DNA of 64,000 bases from JAABRB01 sp041617635 (lineage in GTDB: Bacteria > Pseudomonadota > Gammaproteobacteria > Burkholderiales > SG8-39), in NCBI GenBank assembly GCA_041617635.1, contig JBFJOO010000013.1, forward strand, positions 1 through 64,000, given 5' to 3'. Under the pieces are notes generated by a model. That model had not been told where the DNA came from, did not search any database, and saw only the letters and a program-made list of their open reading frames with translations. Positions within the stretch are counted from its first letter, which is position 1, and every line of letters begins with the position of its first letter. The position numbers and the translations under genes are program-made. Positions 34,917-43,987 of the stretch are shown one piece after another.

Positions 34917-35756
34917 ATGGAACAGCGAGCCGTCCGTCCCCGACGTCAAGTCGCGCGCCCGGCACGCGAGCCGGGCGCATCGGCGCGCGGTTCGGGCACC
35001 CAGACCATCCAGCGCGCGGTGGCAGTGCTGCGCGTGATCGCCTCGCGCGGCCACGCCGGGCTGCGGCTCGCCGAGATCGCCCGCCACACGCGCCTCGAGC
35101 GACCGACGGTGCATCGCATCCTGAAATGCCTTTGCGAAGAGGGGGTGGCGGCACAGGACACTGCGACGCGCCGCTATCACCTCGGTCACCTGGCGTTCGA
35201 GCTGGGTCTCGCCGCCGCGCCCCAGTTCAGCCTGCGCGAGCTTTGTGCCCGGCCGTTGACGCGGCTTGCCGAGCAATCGGGGGATACGGTGTTCCTGACG
35301 GTGCGCAGCGGCTACGACACGGTGTGCATCGACCGGCGCGAAGGCTCGTTTCCCATCAAGGCGCTGCTGCTCGACGTGGGCACGCGCCGGCCGCTCGGCG
35401 TGGGCGCCGGCGGGCTCGCGCTGCTCATGCCGCTCGCGGACGATGCCATCGACGAGATCCTGCAGGCGAACGCGACACGCCTCGCCGCCTACGCGGGGCT
35501 CACCGTGCCGCGCCTCGCCGCGCTGGTGAAGCGCGCCCAGGCGATGGGCTACGCGCTGAACGACGTACATCACACCCGCGGCGCCCTCTCGCTCGCGCTG
35601 CCGATCCGCACGCGCTTCGGCGACCCGTTCGCCGCCATCAGCATCGGCGCGATCGAGAGCCGCATGACGCCCGCGCGTCAGGCGGAGCTCGTCACGACGC
35701 TCAAGAACGAAGTGGAGGACCTGGAGCGCGTGCTCGCCGGCAAAGCCGCGCTGTGA
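34917..35756 (+). CDS. IclR-family transcriptional regulator
   Basis: 279 residues. The N-terminal 35 residues are basic and Arg-rich; the winged helix (about 38-100) has TIQRAVAVLRVIASRGHAGLRLAEIARHTRLERPTVHRILKCL; the effector domain (about 115-275) contains DVGTRRPLGVGAGGLALL and the C-terminal DPFAAISIG. It probably controls the divergent ubiX operon in response to the operon's substrate. ATG at 34917 chosen; the long upstream in-frame part overlaps ubiX and is a shadow. Confidence 0.9.
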   Translation: MEQRAVRPRRQVARPAREPGASARGSGTQTIQRAVAVLRVIASRGHAGLRLAEIARHTRLERPTVHRILKCLCEEGVAAQDTATRRYHLGHLAFELGLAAAPQFSLRELCARPLTRLAEQSGDTVFLTVRSGYDTVCIDRREGSFPIKALLLDVGTRRPLGVGAGGLALLMPLADDAIDEILQANATRLAAYAGLTVPRLAALVKRAQAMGYALNDVHHTRGALSLALPIRTRFGDPFAAISIGAIESRMTPARQAELVTTLKNEVEDLERVLAGKAAL

Positions 35757-35759
35757 GGA

Positions 35760-36956
35760 TCAGGCGGTCAACGCGGCGCCGTTCAACGTGACCTCGACGC
35801 GACCGGGCAGCGCGCTCCGCAGCGCCGCGTGAAGGTAGCACGTGTTCTCGGCCACCTCGAGCAGCGACTGCATCACCTCGTCCGGTTCGTCGGCGTTGAG
35901 GAAGACATGCGTCTCGAACGGCGCCGCGTCGGCGCGGGACGAGAAATCCTCCGCGCGGCCCGTCACGCTGAACCGGTTCGTCTGCACGACGCGCATGGCA
36001 TGAACCCTGTGCTTGCGGTGCTCGATGTAGCGACCCATCTGAGTCATGTAGCAGAAGGCCACGCCGGCCGCGGCGAGCGCGAGCGGCGTCGGCGCGCGCC
36101 GCGGCGCGGGGCGCGGGTCGGCGAGCAGCCGGAAGCGGGCACCGGGCGAGGCGGGCAGCACGGTCGCCGCGACGGTGCCCGCCGGATCCACGACCTCGCT
36201 CGTGCCGCGAACGATGATCGGCACGAACCCTTCCGGCGCGATGAGCTTCGGCCGCTGGTCGTTCGGGTCCGGTTCGAGCCGGGTGATGATCGGCTCCGGT
36301 CCCTCCGATCCTGCGAGGGGCGCCGGCGCCTTGCGGTGCGCGAGAAACGGATCGACCGCATCGCGGGAGGTGGCCGACGCCACGCGCTTGACGGGACAGC
36401 GCCGGCCGTTCACGTACAGGGCGAAGACGTTGACGAGCGGCGTGGCGAATGCCGCATGAACGGGCGAGGCGGCCAGCGCCGCGTCGAGCACGCGCGTCAC
36501 CTGCTCCCGCGCCGCGGATGACCGCGCGGCAACCCGGACCGTTACCGGATCCGCCGTCCCCTTGCCGGTCCCCTTGAAGAACGACCCGCTGAACGTGTAA
36601 TGGTTGTCGAGCGCGGCGGACAGGCTGTCGAAGGCAACGCCGTGCGCGCGACCGATCGTGAGCGCCCGTTGCAGAAGATCGGCATGCAGCGCGGCGTTGA
36701 AGAACGCGAGCGGAAACGGCGCGAGATCGGTGCCCTTCAGGTTCGGACCCTCGTCGCACACGAGGCGCCAGGCGTCGCCGCCCTCCCCCTCGGTCACCAG
36801 GGCCTCTTTCTGATGCCTGACGAGCGAGCGCGCCTCCACCCGAATGGTGGCGTCGCCGGCCCCGCCGGTGAGGACTGCGCTCGGGCGCGCGCCGCGGGCG
36901 ACCTGGAAGGCCAGCGGATACCCGGAGCTTTCGATGGACTCTGCGCGGTTGCTCAT
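35760..36956 (-). CDS. Tandem OsmC-like protein
   Basis: 398 residues, about twice the OsmC length. Two related halves: the first (about 5-190) has DLAPFPLAFFNAALHADLL and no cysteine at the active position, the second (about 240-395) has PTPLALAAAGVAFCYMTQMGRY with Cys and the C-terminal ENTCYLHAAL. OsmC/Ohr proteins reduce organic hydroperoxides with a Cys pair; here only some of the cysteines remain, so the activity is uncertain. Start at 36956 has GGGGAG upstream. It converges on the IclR gene (3-base gap) and is divergent from the oxidoreductase at 37041. Confidence 0.75.
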   Translation of the reverse strand: MSNRAESIESSGYPLAFQVARGARPSAVLTGGAGDATIRVEARSLVRHQKEALVTEGEGGDAWRLVCDEGPNLKGTDLAPFPLAFFNAALHADLLQRALTIGRAHGVAFDSLSAALDNHYTFSGSFFKGTGKGTADPVTVRVAARSSAAREQVTRVLDAALAASPVHAAFATPLVNVFALYVNGRRCPVKRVASATSRDAVDPFLAHRKAPAPLAGSEGPEPIITRLEPDPNDQRPKLIAPEGFVPIIVRGTSEVVDPAGTVAATVLPASPGARFRLLADPRPAPRRAPTPLALAAAGVAFCYMTQMGRYIEHRKHRVHAMRVVQTNRFSVTGRAEDFSSRADAAPFETHVFLNADEPDEVMQSLLEVAENTCYLHAALRSALPGRVEVTLNGAALTA

Positions 36957-37040
36957 GCTGCTCCCCGAAGATTCGCGGCTCTGGCGGTTCGGCGAGCCGC
37001 GCGAGTGACGTATGATGCCACGCAAACGGAGGCTCTCGAG

Positions 37041-38042
37041 ATGAGCGGATTGCGTGCGGCGGTGATCGGGCTGGGCTGGTGGGGCAAGTACATCGTCGAG
37101 CGGCTCGCCGGCAGCGCCGAGCTACGCATCACCCATGCCGTCGACATGAACGAGGCGGCCGTGGCGGAGTTTGCCCGCGAGCACGGCCTGGTTCTGCGCA
37201 AGTCCATCGACGCCGTGCTGGAGGATTCAGCGGTCGACGCGGTGCTCGTGGCAACGCCGCACAGCACCCACGAGTCGCTCGTCATCGCCGCAGCAAGCGC
37301 GGGCAAGCAGGTGTTCTGCGAGAAGCCGCTCACCCTGACCGCCGCGAGCGCCGAGCGGATGCTCGCGGCGTGCGACCAAGCCGGCATCGTGCTCGGCATC
37401 GGCCACGAGCGACGCTTCGAGCCGGCGATGGAGGAGATCGCCGGAATGATCACCGCGGGGCGCCTCGGCCGGATCCTGCACGTGGAGGCCAACGTCAGCC
37501 ATGATCTCTTCGCGCATGTCGACGCGACCAACTGGCGCGTCGGGGAGGCGGACGCGCCGGCCGCGGGCATGACCGCGCTCGGAGTGCATCTCACGGATCT
37601 CTTCATTTCGTACGCCGGGCGCCCGAAGTCGGTGCGGGCGCGCACTGCGCGCGTCCTGCCGGACGCGACCGGAAAAGATCACCTGTCGATCTGGCTCGAC
37701 TTCGAGTCGGGCACAACGGGCACGATCACCTCGCTTGCGGCGACGCCTTTCTACGGGCGGCTGACGGTCTTCGGCGGACAGGGCTGGGCAGAGGTGCAGG
37801 AGCGCGCGAACGTGGACAAGGAGCTTCCGAGCGAGCTCGTGGTGAGCGATGCGTCCGGCAAGCGCACCGCGAAATCCTTTCCCGCGGCCAAGACCGTGCG
37901 CGCGAACCTGGAATCGTGGGCGAAGGCGGTGGGCGGCAAAGCGAAGTATCGATACACGCGCGAGCAGTTGCTGGACAACGTGCGCGTGCTCGATGCGGTC
38001 GTACGCTCTGCGAATGCCGGCGGCACGCTGATAGCGCTCTGA
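37041..38042 (+). CDS. Gfo/Idh/MocA-family oxidoreductase
   Basis: 333 residues. Nucleotide-binding motif GLGWWGKYIVERL and the family CEKPL (about residue 93) are present, followed by the GIGHERRFEPAMEEI loop and a C-terminal beta-sheet domain. It should be an NAD(P)-dependent dehydrogenase of a sugar, polyol or related compound. GGAGGC precedes the ATG. It is followed after 26 bases by the RNA methyltransferase gene. Confidence 0.9.
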   Translation: MSGLRAAVIGLGWWGKYIVERLAGSAELRITHAVDMNEAAVAEFAREHGLVLRKSIDAVLEDSAVDAVLVATPHSTHESLVIAAASAGKQVFCEKPLTLTAASAERMLAACDQAGIVLGIGHERRFEPAMEEIAGMITAGRLGRILHVEANVSHDLFAHVDATNWRVGEADAPAAGMTALGVHLTDLFISYAGRPKSVRARTARVLPDATGKDHLSIWLDFESGTTGTITSLAATPFYGRLTVFGGQGWAEVQERANVDKELPSELVVSDASGKRTAKSFPAAKTVRANLESWAKAVGGKAKYRYTREQLLDNVRVLDAVVRSANAGGTLIAL

Positions 38043-38068
38043 GCGCGCCGCACGCGCAGGCGATTCCC

Positions 38069-39226
38069 ATGAGCCAGGCGATGTTCGCCACCTGTCCGCG
38101 CGGGCTCGAGCCGGCTCTTGCGAGCGAGCTCGAAGCCTGCGGCGCGCGCGACGCGCGCGCGGTCGGCGGCGGCGTTCACTACACCGGCGATCAGGCGGTC
38201 TGCTATCGCGCCAACCTCGAGAGCCGCATCGCCTCGCGCATTCTGCTGCGCGTGGCGCAGGCGCCGTACCGCACCGAGCAGGACGTGTACGAGGCCGCGC
38301 ATGCGGTGCGCTGGTCCGACCGGTTCGACGTCGGCTGCTCGATCCGCGTGGACGTGAGCGCGATCCGCTGCCCGCTCAAGAGCCTCGAGTTCGTGACGTT
38401 GCGCGTCAAGGACGCGGTCTGCGATCGCTTTCGCCTCGACGCCGGCAGCCGCCCAAACGTGGACACGCGCGCGCCGGATGTCCGCATCCACGCCTTTCTG
38501 GACGAGCGCAACGTCACCCTGTATCTCGACACCTCGGGCGAGCCGCTCTGGAAGCGCGGCCTGCGCGGCGCGACCGGCGAGGCGCCATTGCGCGAGAACC
38601 TTGCCGCCGGAATCATCGCGCTCTCCGGTTGGCGCCCCGACGAGCCGTTCTTCGACCCCCTGTGTGGCAGCGGGACGATCCTCGCCGAAGCGGCGCAGAT
38701 CGCGCTCGGCATCGCGCCCGGGAGCCGGCGCGCCTTCGCGTTCGAGCGGCTGCGGGGTTTCGATGCGGCGCTCTGGCGGGAGCTTCGCGAGGCGGCCAGC
38801 GACCGCGCAACCGATGCGCCGAAGCCCGCGATCTTTGGCGCGGACCGCGATCAGCACATTCTGGAGAGCGCGCGATCCGCGCTCGCGCAGACCGGGTTGT
38901 CCGAAGCCGTGTCACTCCAGCGCGCGGACGTGCTCGAAGTCGGTGCGCCCGCGCCGGGCGGCGTGATGGTCACCAATCCGCCGTACGGCGTGCGCGTCGG
39001 GGAGGACGCCGAGCTTGCGGCGTTCTACCCGAAGCTCGGCGACGCGCTGAAGGCGCGCTTCGCCGGCTGGCGTTGCTACATTCTGACCGCCGATCTGCGG
39101 CTCGCGAAGCTGATCGGGCTCAAGGCCTCGAAGCGCACGCCGCTTTTCAACGGGCCGCTCGATTGCCGGCTCTTCGAGTACCGGATCATCTCCGGATCGA
39201 TGCGGCGACCCGCCAGCGAAAGCTGA
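38069..39226 (+). CDS. rlmL: 23S rRNA guanine-N2 methyltransferase, RlmL-like (THUMP + SAM domain)
   Basis: 385 residues. N-terminal ferredoxin-like/THUMP part (about 1-160; TCPRGLEPALASELEACG opening) followed by a Rossmann methyltransferase with DPLCGSGTILAEAA and the catalytic NPPYG (about 310). It corresponds to the RlmL half of the E. coli RlmKL fusion, without the RlmK half; many betaproteobacteria have it as a single protein. It would methylate a guanine in 23S rRNA (m2G2445 in E. coli). ATG at 38069. Confidence 0.85.
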   Translation: MSQAMFATCPRGLEPALASELEACGARDARAVGGGVHYTGDQAVCYRANLESRIASRILLRVAQAPYRTEQDVYEAAHAVRWSDRFDVGCSIRVDVSAIRCPLKSLEFVTLRVKDAVCDRFRLDAGSRPNVDTRAPDVRIHAFLDERNVTLYLDTSGEPLWKRGLRGATGEAPLRENLAAGIIALSGWRPDEPFFDPLCGSGTILAEAAQIALGIAPGSRRAFAFERLRGFDAALWRELREAASDRATDAPKPAIFGADRDQHILESARSALAQTGLSEAVSLQRADVLEVGAPAPGGVMVTNPPYGVRVGEDAELAAFYPKLGDALKARFAGWRCYILTADLRLAKLIGLKASKRTPLFNGPLDCRLFEYRIISGSMRRPASES

Positions 39227-39251
39227 CTCGCGAACGTTCGGCGCGCGCGGT

Positions 39252-39279
39252 TTGACTTGCCCCCAATTGGCAGTACCAT
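39252..39279 (+). promoter_or_regulatory. Candidate sigma-70 promoter of the TRAP transporter operon
   Basis: TTGACT at 39252-39257, 16-base spacer, TACCAT at 39274-39279; 41 bases before the ATG at 39321. The spacer includes the palindrome CCAATTGG. The hexamers are close to consensus, which is notable in such GC-rich DNA. Confidence 0.5.
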
Positions 39280-39320
39280 CACTCGCGCAAAGACCAGCGA
39301 TTCCTTGAGGAGGAGAAACC

Positions 39321-40388
39321 ATGATGCAACGCCGCAATCCGCGCGCACCTGCTGCATTTGCAGCGGTCGTGCTCGCTGCGCTCGCGGGCGCCGTCGCGCC
39401 CACGGTCGCCCAGGCCCAGACGCAGGAGCTCAAGCTCGCCCACTTCGTCGTCCCGCAGCACCCGTACTCGAAGTTCCTGCAGGAATGGGTCGACCTGATC
39501 GAGAAGAAGTCGGACGGCAAGATCAAGATCGCGATCTTCCCCAACGGCCAGCTGGGCCCCGCCCCACGGATGTACGACATGGCCCGCACCGGGCAGGCGG
39601 ACGTCACCTGGTTCGTTCACGGATTCACTCCGGGCCGGTTTCCCCTCACCGACATCTCGAACATGCCGTACCTCTTCGGCAGCGGGGAGATCGGCTCCAA
39701 GGTGCTGAACGAGCCCGAGATCCGGGCCATCCTCGACAAGGAGCATCCGGGCGTGCACGTGATGCAGCTCTACACGCACCAGCCGGGCAACGTGAACACG
39801 GCCTCCAAGCCGATTCACACGGTCGAGGATCTGAAAGGCCAGCGGATTCGTTTCGCCTCGCCCGCCGTGCGCGAGTTCATCGCCCAGCTCGGCGGAACGC
39901 CGGTCGGAATGCCGTCGCCCGAGATCGTCGAGAACATGCAGAAAGGCACGCTCGACGGCGCCTTCATCGACTACGGCGGCGCGGGCATCGCGTTCCGGAT
40001 GGGACCGGTGACCAAGTACACGACCGAGCTGTATGCCTATGTGATCAGCTTCGGCACGGTCGTCAACCAGCGCACGTGGGATGCTCTGGGTCCCGCGGGC
40101 CAGAAGATCCTGACCGACGCCATGGAAGAGCTGGGGGGCGGAGCGGAGGCCGGCCGGCGCTTCGACAGCATCGACACGCCGGGCAAGAACGCCATGATCA
40201 AGGCCGGCACGCAGATCATTGCCCTGACGCCGGAGGAGAATGCGAAATTCCGCGCGGCGGGGGCTGCGGTCACCGAGCGCGTCCTCGCCGATCTCGAAAG
40301 CAAGGGAATGCCGGCCAGGAAGATCTACAAGCTGATGCAGGATTACGCCGCGAAGGCCGAGAAGACGTCCAAGTCCTTCTGGAAGTAG
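39321..40388 (+). CDS. TRAP transporter substrate-binding protein DctP
   Basis: 355 residues with a signal peptide cut after AQA (about residue 33). The DctP fold is seen in LKLAHFVVPQHPYSKFLQEWVDLIEKKSDGKI and the conserved Arg-bearing segment LKGQRIRFASPAVREFI, followed by GTLDGAFIDYGGA. It binds an organic acid in the periplasm and delivers it to the DctQM channel. A strong GAGGAGGAG precedes the ATG. First gene of dctPQM. Confidence 0.93.
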   Translation: MMQRRNPRAPAAFAAVVLAALAGAVAPTVAQAQTQELKLAHFVVPQHPYSKFLQEWVDLIEKKSDGKIKIAIFPNGQLGPAPRMYDMARTGQADVTWFVHGFTPGRFPLTDISNMPYLFGSGEIGSKVLNEPEIRAILDKEHPGVHVMQLYTHQPGNVNTASKPIHTVEDLKGQRIRFASPAVREFIAQLGGTPVGMPSPEIVENMQKGTLDGAFIDYGGAGIAFRMGPVTKYTTELYAYVISFGTVVNQRTWDALGPAGQKILTDAMEELGGGAEAGRRFDSIDTPGKNAMIKAGTQIIALTPEENAKFRAAGAAVTERVLADLESKGMPARKIYKLMQDYAAKAEKTSKSFWK

Positions 40389-40392
40389 CCGC

Positions 40393-40926
40393 GTGCCCGG
40401 CGATCGACCGGATCGATTGCGCGCACGCCTCGAGTGGGCCGCCCGGCCGTTCGGCTGGGTGGCCGTTGCCGCGCTCCTCTTCATGATGCTGCTGACGACG
40501 GTCGCGGTGTTCGCGCGCGCCCTGTTCGGGATCGAGGTGTTCGGCGTCGTGGACATGATGGAGATGGCGCTCGCAGTGTGCATCTTCGTCGCGCTGCCCG
40601 GTGTGTTCCTGCGCGACGAGCACATCACCGTCGCTCTCGTCGACTCGCTCCGGTCGGTGCGGCTCACGTTCGCGCTGCGCCTCGCCGGGCTCGCGCTCAG
40701 CCTCGCGTTCATCGTGGTGACGCTCGTCGAGATCGTGCCGCCCGCGCTCGACAAGTACCGCTACAACGAGGGCACGATGACGCTGCAGCTCCCGCGCTGG
40801 TGGCAGGCGGTGCCCATCGCCGTCGGATTCGGCTGCTCGGTGATCGCCGTCCTCGCGGTCGCCTGGCGGCTCGTGCGCGGCGGACCCAAGCGCGCGCTCG
40901 AGCTGCCCGCCCAGGACGCAGACTGA
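40393..40926 (+). CDS. TRAP transporter small membrane subunit DctQ
   Basis: 177 residues with four predicted helices. The DctQ pattern is given by MMLLTTVAVFARALFGIEVFGVVDMMEMALAVCIFVALP and RDEHITVALVDSL. GTG start four bases after the DctP stop. It forms the Na+-driven carrier with DctM. Confidence 0.9.
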   Translation: MPGDRPDRLRARLEWAARPFGWVAVAALLFMMLLTTVAVFARALFGIEVFGVVDMMEMALAVCIFVALPGVFLRDEHITVALVDSLRSVRLTFALRLAGLALSLAFIVVTLVEIVPPALDKYRYNEGTMTLQLPRWWQAVPIAVGFGCSVIAVLAVAWRLVRGGPKRALELPAQDAD

Positions 40927-40932
40927 CCCTCG

Positions 40933-42240
40933 ATGTCGAGCGAGCTCATCGGCCTCGCCGGCTTGGCCGCGCTCATCGTGCTCGTCCTCGCGCGCGTGCC
41001 GTGCGCGGTGGCGCTCGGGATGGTCGGCTTCGTCGGCTACGCCGCGGTGGACGGCTGGCGACGGGCGCTGATCGCGGTCGGCAGCGTCCCCTTCGAGATG
41101 GCGGAGAAGTACACGCTCACGGTGGTGCCGCTCTTCGTCCTCATGGGCGCGGTCGCCGCGCGCGCCGGCATGTCGAGCGAGCTCTACCGCGCCGCGAACG
41201 CGCTCTTCAGCGGCCTGCGCGGCGCGCTTGCCATGGGAACGATCGGCGGTTGCGCGGCTTTCGGCGCGATCTGCGGCTCCTCGCTCGCGACCACCGCGAC
41301 CTTCGCGCGCGTGGCGGTGCCCGAGATGCGGAACCACGGCTACGACCTGCGCCTCGCCACCGGCGTGGTCGCGTCCGGCGGCACGCTCGGCATCCTCATT
41401 CCGCCATCGATCATCCTGATCATCTACGCGCTCTTCTCGGAGCGCAGCGTGCCGGAGATGTACGCCGCGGCGCTCTTCCCGGGTGTCGTGCTCACGGCGC
41501 TGCATATCATCGCCATCGCGCTCATCGCGCGCCTGCAGCCCAGGCGCGTGCCGAAGGAGCCCGGGGTGCCGTTCACCGCACGACTGCGCGCGGCCGGATC
41601 GCTCTGGAAGATGGCGCTCCTTTTCGCGGTCGCGGTGGGCGGCATCTACGCCGGGATCATGAGCCCGACCGAGGCTGCGGCGGTGAGCGCCTTCGCGGCG
41701 ATCGTCATCGCGTTCGTCACGTGCGACTTCGGCCGGCGCGAGCTCGGCGCCGCGCTGATGGAGACCGTGTGGACGACCGGCACGCTCTTCTTCATCGCGC
41801 TCGCGGCGTTCCTGTTCGGCTACTTCATGGTGCTCACCCAGTTGCCGGTGACCGTCGCGACCTGGGTGAAGGGCCTGGACGTGCCACCCTGGACGGTCAT
41901 CCTCATCCTGGTGTTCGTCTACGTCGTGCTGGGATGCTTCCTCGACTCGCTCAGCATGATCGTGGTGACCGTCCCGGTGTTCCTGCCGCTCGTGCAGGCG
42001 CTCGGCTACGATCCGGTCTGGTTCGGGGTGCTCGTGGTGGTGGTGGTCGAGATGGGACTCATCACGCCTCCGGTCGGGCTGAACATCTTCGTCTTGCGCG
42101 CGCAGCTGCCCGACATACCGCTCGGCACGATGTTCCGGGGGATCGGGCCGTTCCTCGCCGCGGACGTGGCGCTGGTGTTCCTCCTCTTGGCCTTCCCAGC
42201 GCTCGCGCTCTGGCTGCCGAAGGCGCTCAATTTCCTCTGA
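40933..42240 (+). CDS. TRAP transporter large membrane subunit DctM
   Basis: 435 residues, about twelve helices. Core motifs include GGCAAFGAICGSSLATTATFARVAVPEM, ASGGTLGILIPPSIILIIYA and MSPTEAAAVSAFAA, all typical of DctM. It is the channel that takes the organic acid with Na+. Six bases after DctQ; converges on the MetE-like gene at 42244 (3-base gap). Confidence 0.95.
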   Translation: MSSELIGLAGLAALIVLVLARVPCAVALGMVGFVGYAAVDGWRRALIAVGSVPFEMAEKYTLTVVPLFVLMGAVAARAGMSSELYRAANALFSGLRGALAMGTIGGCAAFGAICGSSLATTATFARVAVPEMRNHGYDLRLATGVVASGGTLGILIPPSIILIIYALFSERSVPEMYAAALFPGVVLTALHIIAIALIARLQPRRVPKEPGVPFTARLRAAGSLWKMALLFAVAVGGIYAGIMSPTEAAAVSAFAAIVIAFVTCDFGRRELGAALMETVWTTGTLFFIALAAFLFGYFMVLTQLPVTVATWVKGLDVPPWTVILILVFVYVVLGCFLDSLSMIVVTVPVFLPLVQALGYDPVWFGVLVVVVVEMGLITPPVGLNIFVLRAQLPDIPLGTMFRGIGPFLAADVALVFLLLAFPALALWLPKALNFL

Positions 42241-42243
42241 CGC

Positions 42244-43341
42244 CTAGTTGCTCCCCCACACCTCGCGCGCAACCTCGACGATGCGCTCGAGCTTGCGCCA
42301 CTGCTCGTCCGTCGTCAGCTTGTTGCCGTGATGCGTGCTCGCGAAGCCGCACTGCGGCGAGAGGCACAGGTTCTCCAGCGGAACGAACTTCGCGGCCTCG
42401 TCGATGCGCCGCTTGAGGTCGTCCTTGCTCTCCAGGGTGCCCGATTTCGAGGTGACGAGCCCGAGCACGACCTTCTTGCCCTTCGGCAACAGCCGGAGCG
42501 GCGCGAAAGTTCCGGCGCGCTCGGTGTCGTACTCCATGAAGTAGCCGTCGACGTTCGTGGAGAACATCGCCTCGATGACCTCGTCCTGGTAGCCGCCCGC
42601 CGCGAACCAGGTGCTGCGGAAATTGCCCCGGCAGGTGTGCATCGTGACCGTCATCCCAGGCGGGCGCTTGGCGAGCGCCCCGTTGATCGCATCGGCGTAC
42701 GCGCGGTGCAGCGTCGCCGGATCGTCGCCGTGGTTGCGGAAATTCTCGCGCACCTTGTCGTCGCAGAGATACGAGAAGCTCACATCGTCGAGCTGCAGAT
42801 AGGTGCAGCCCGCGGCGGCGATGTGGCGAATCGCCTCGCGATACGCCAAAGCCGCGTCGACCCAGAACTCGGCGAGATCCGGATAGGCTTCCCGCGAGAT
42901 GGCATTCCGCCCGCCGCGGAAGTGCAGCGTTGCCGGCGCCGGAATACAGAGCTTGGGGGTCTTCTTGACGACCGACTTCAGGAACTCGAAATGATCCGTC
43001 ATGATCGGCTGCGTGCAGCGCACCTTGCCGGTCACGCTCGCCATCGGCGGCACATCCTCCGCCTGGAAGGTCATGCCCTCCACCTTGGTCAGCGTGACAC
43101 CCTCGAGCTGCTTCACGAAGTCGAGATGCCAGAAGTCGCGGCGAAACTCCCCGTCCGTGATGCCCTGAAGGCCGAGGGCTTCCTGCTTCGCGACCGCCGC
43201 GCGGATGGCGCGATCCTCGATGGCCTTCAGCTCGCCCGGCGGCAACGTGCCCGCCTTCGCCTTGGCGCGCGCCTCCTGCAACTCGGGAGGACGCAGCAGG
43301 CTGCCGACCTGGTCGGCGCGGTAGGGGGGTTTAAGAGTCAT
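42244..43341 (-). CDS. MetE-like zinc methyltransferase, single-domain (paralog 2)
   Basis: 365 residues, same family as the product of 28561-29679: in the first 75 aligned residues (from YRAD to LEG) 47 are identical by my count. Zinc ligands again MHTCRGN and SPQCGFAS. It follows a VOC protein gene by 26 bases on the same strand. The upstream in-frame extension was rejected because it runs through the VOC gene. Probable transfer of a methyl or alkyl group to a thiol; substrate unknown. Confidence 0.85.
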   Translation of the reverse strand: MTLKPPYRADQVGSLLRPPELQEARAKAKAGTLPPGELKAIEDRAIRAAVAKQEALGLQGITDGEFRRDFWHLDFVKQLEGVTLTKVEGMTFQAEDVPPMASVTGKVRCTQPIMTDHFEFLKSVVKKTPKLCIPAPATLHFRGGRNAISREAYPDLAEFWVDAALAYREAIRHIAAAGCTYLQLDDVSFSYLCDDKVRENFRNHGDDPATLHRAYADAINGALAKRPPGMTVTMHTCRGNFRSTWFAAGGYQDEVIEAMFSTNVDGYFMEYDTERAGTFAPLRLLPKGKKVVLGLVTSKSGTLESKDDLKRRIDEAAKFVPLENLCLSPQCGFASTHHGNKLTTDEQWRKLERIVEVAREVWGSN

Positions 43342-43367
43342 GACCGGGATCTCCCGAAGTTGATGAG

Positions 43368-43904
43368 CTAGTCCTGTGGCGATTTCTCGTGCAGCCAGGC
43401 GGCCTGACGCGGTGCGCGCTTCGTGCGGCTCCACTCCTGGAGCATCGCGTCGCGCACGCCCACGAGCCGCTCGGTCAGCTCCGGTGTCATCGTGTCGACC
43501 GTCAGCTCCAGCCGGTGGCCGTTCGGATCGAAGAAGTAGATCGACTTGCAGATGACGTGATCGGTCGGCCCGATCACCTCGACGCCGTGCGACTTGAGCT
43601 TCGCCTTGTAGACGAGCAGCGTCTCCTCGTCGGACACGCGCAACGCGAGATGCTGCACCCATGCGGGAGTGTTCTCGTCGCGACCCATCGGCGGCGACTC
43701 CGGTACCTCGAAGAACGCGACATAGCTGCCGTCGTCCATCCGGAAGAAGACATGCATGTACGGCGACACTTCGCCGGTGCTCGGCACGCGGTCCTCGGCA
43801 ACCGCCATGGCGTACTCGAGGCCGAGGATCTTGGTGTAGAAGTCGGCGGTTTCGCGCGCGTCCTTGCACCGGTAGGCGACGTGGTGCAGCGACTTGATAT
43901 CCAT
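43368..43904 (-). CDS. VOC-family (glyoxalase/dioxygenase-like) protein
   Basis: 178 residues. The paired beta-alpha-beta-beta-beta modules show metal ligands: His in SLHHVAYRC, His in WVQHLALRV and Glu in PNGHRLELTV. Such proteins include ring-cleaving dioxygenases, glyoxalases and antibiotic-resistance enzymes. The 40-residue C-terminal extension past the Glu is basic (RTKRAPRQAAW). GAGGAGGG precedes the ATG. It leads a two-gene unit with the MetE-like gene, which suggests both act on the same compound. Confidence 0.85.
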   Translation of the reverse strand: MDIKSLHHVAYRCKDARETADFYTKILGLEYAMAVAEDRVPSTGEVSPYMHVFFRMDDGSYVAFFEVPESPPMGRDENTPAWVQHLALRVSDEETLLVYKAKLKSHGVEVIGPTDHVICKSIYFFDPNGHRLELTVDTMTPELTERLVGVRDAMLQEWSRTKRAPRQAAWLHEKSPQD

Positions 43905-43987
43905 GGCGTCCCTCCTCGCGCCATTCCCGCCGTGGCACGCGTGGCGAAGCGCGCGGGCATTCTAGCACCGCGCTGCGCGAACCAGCG

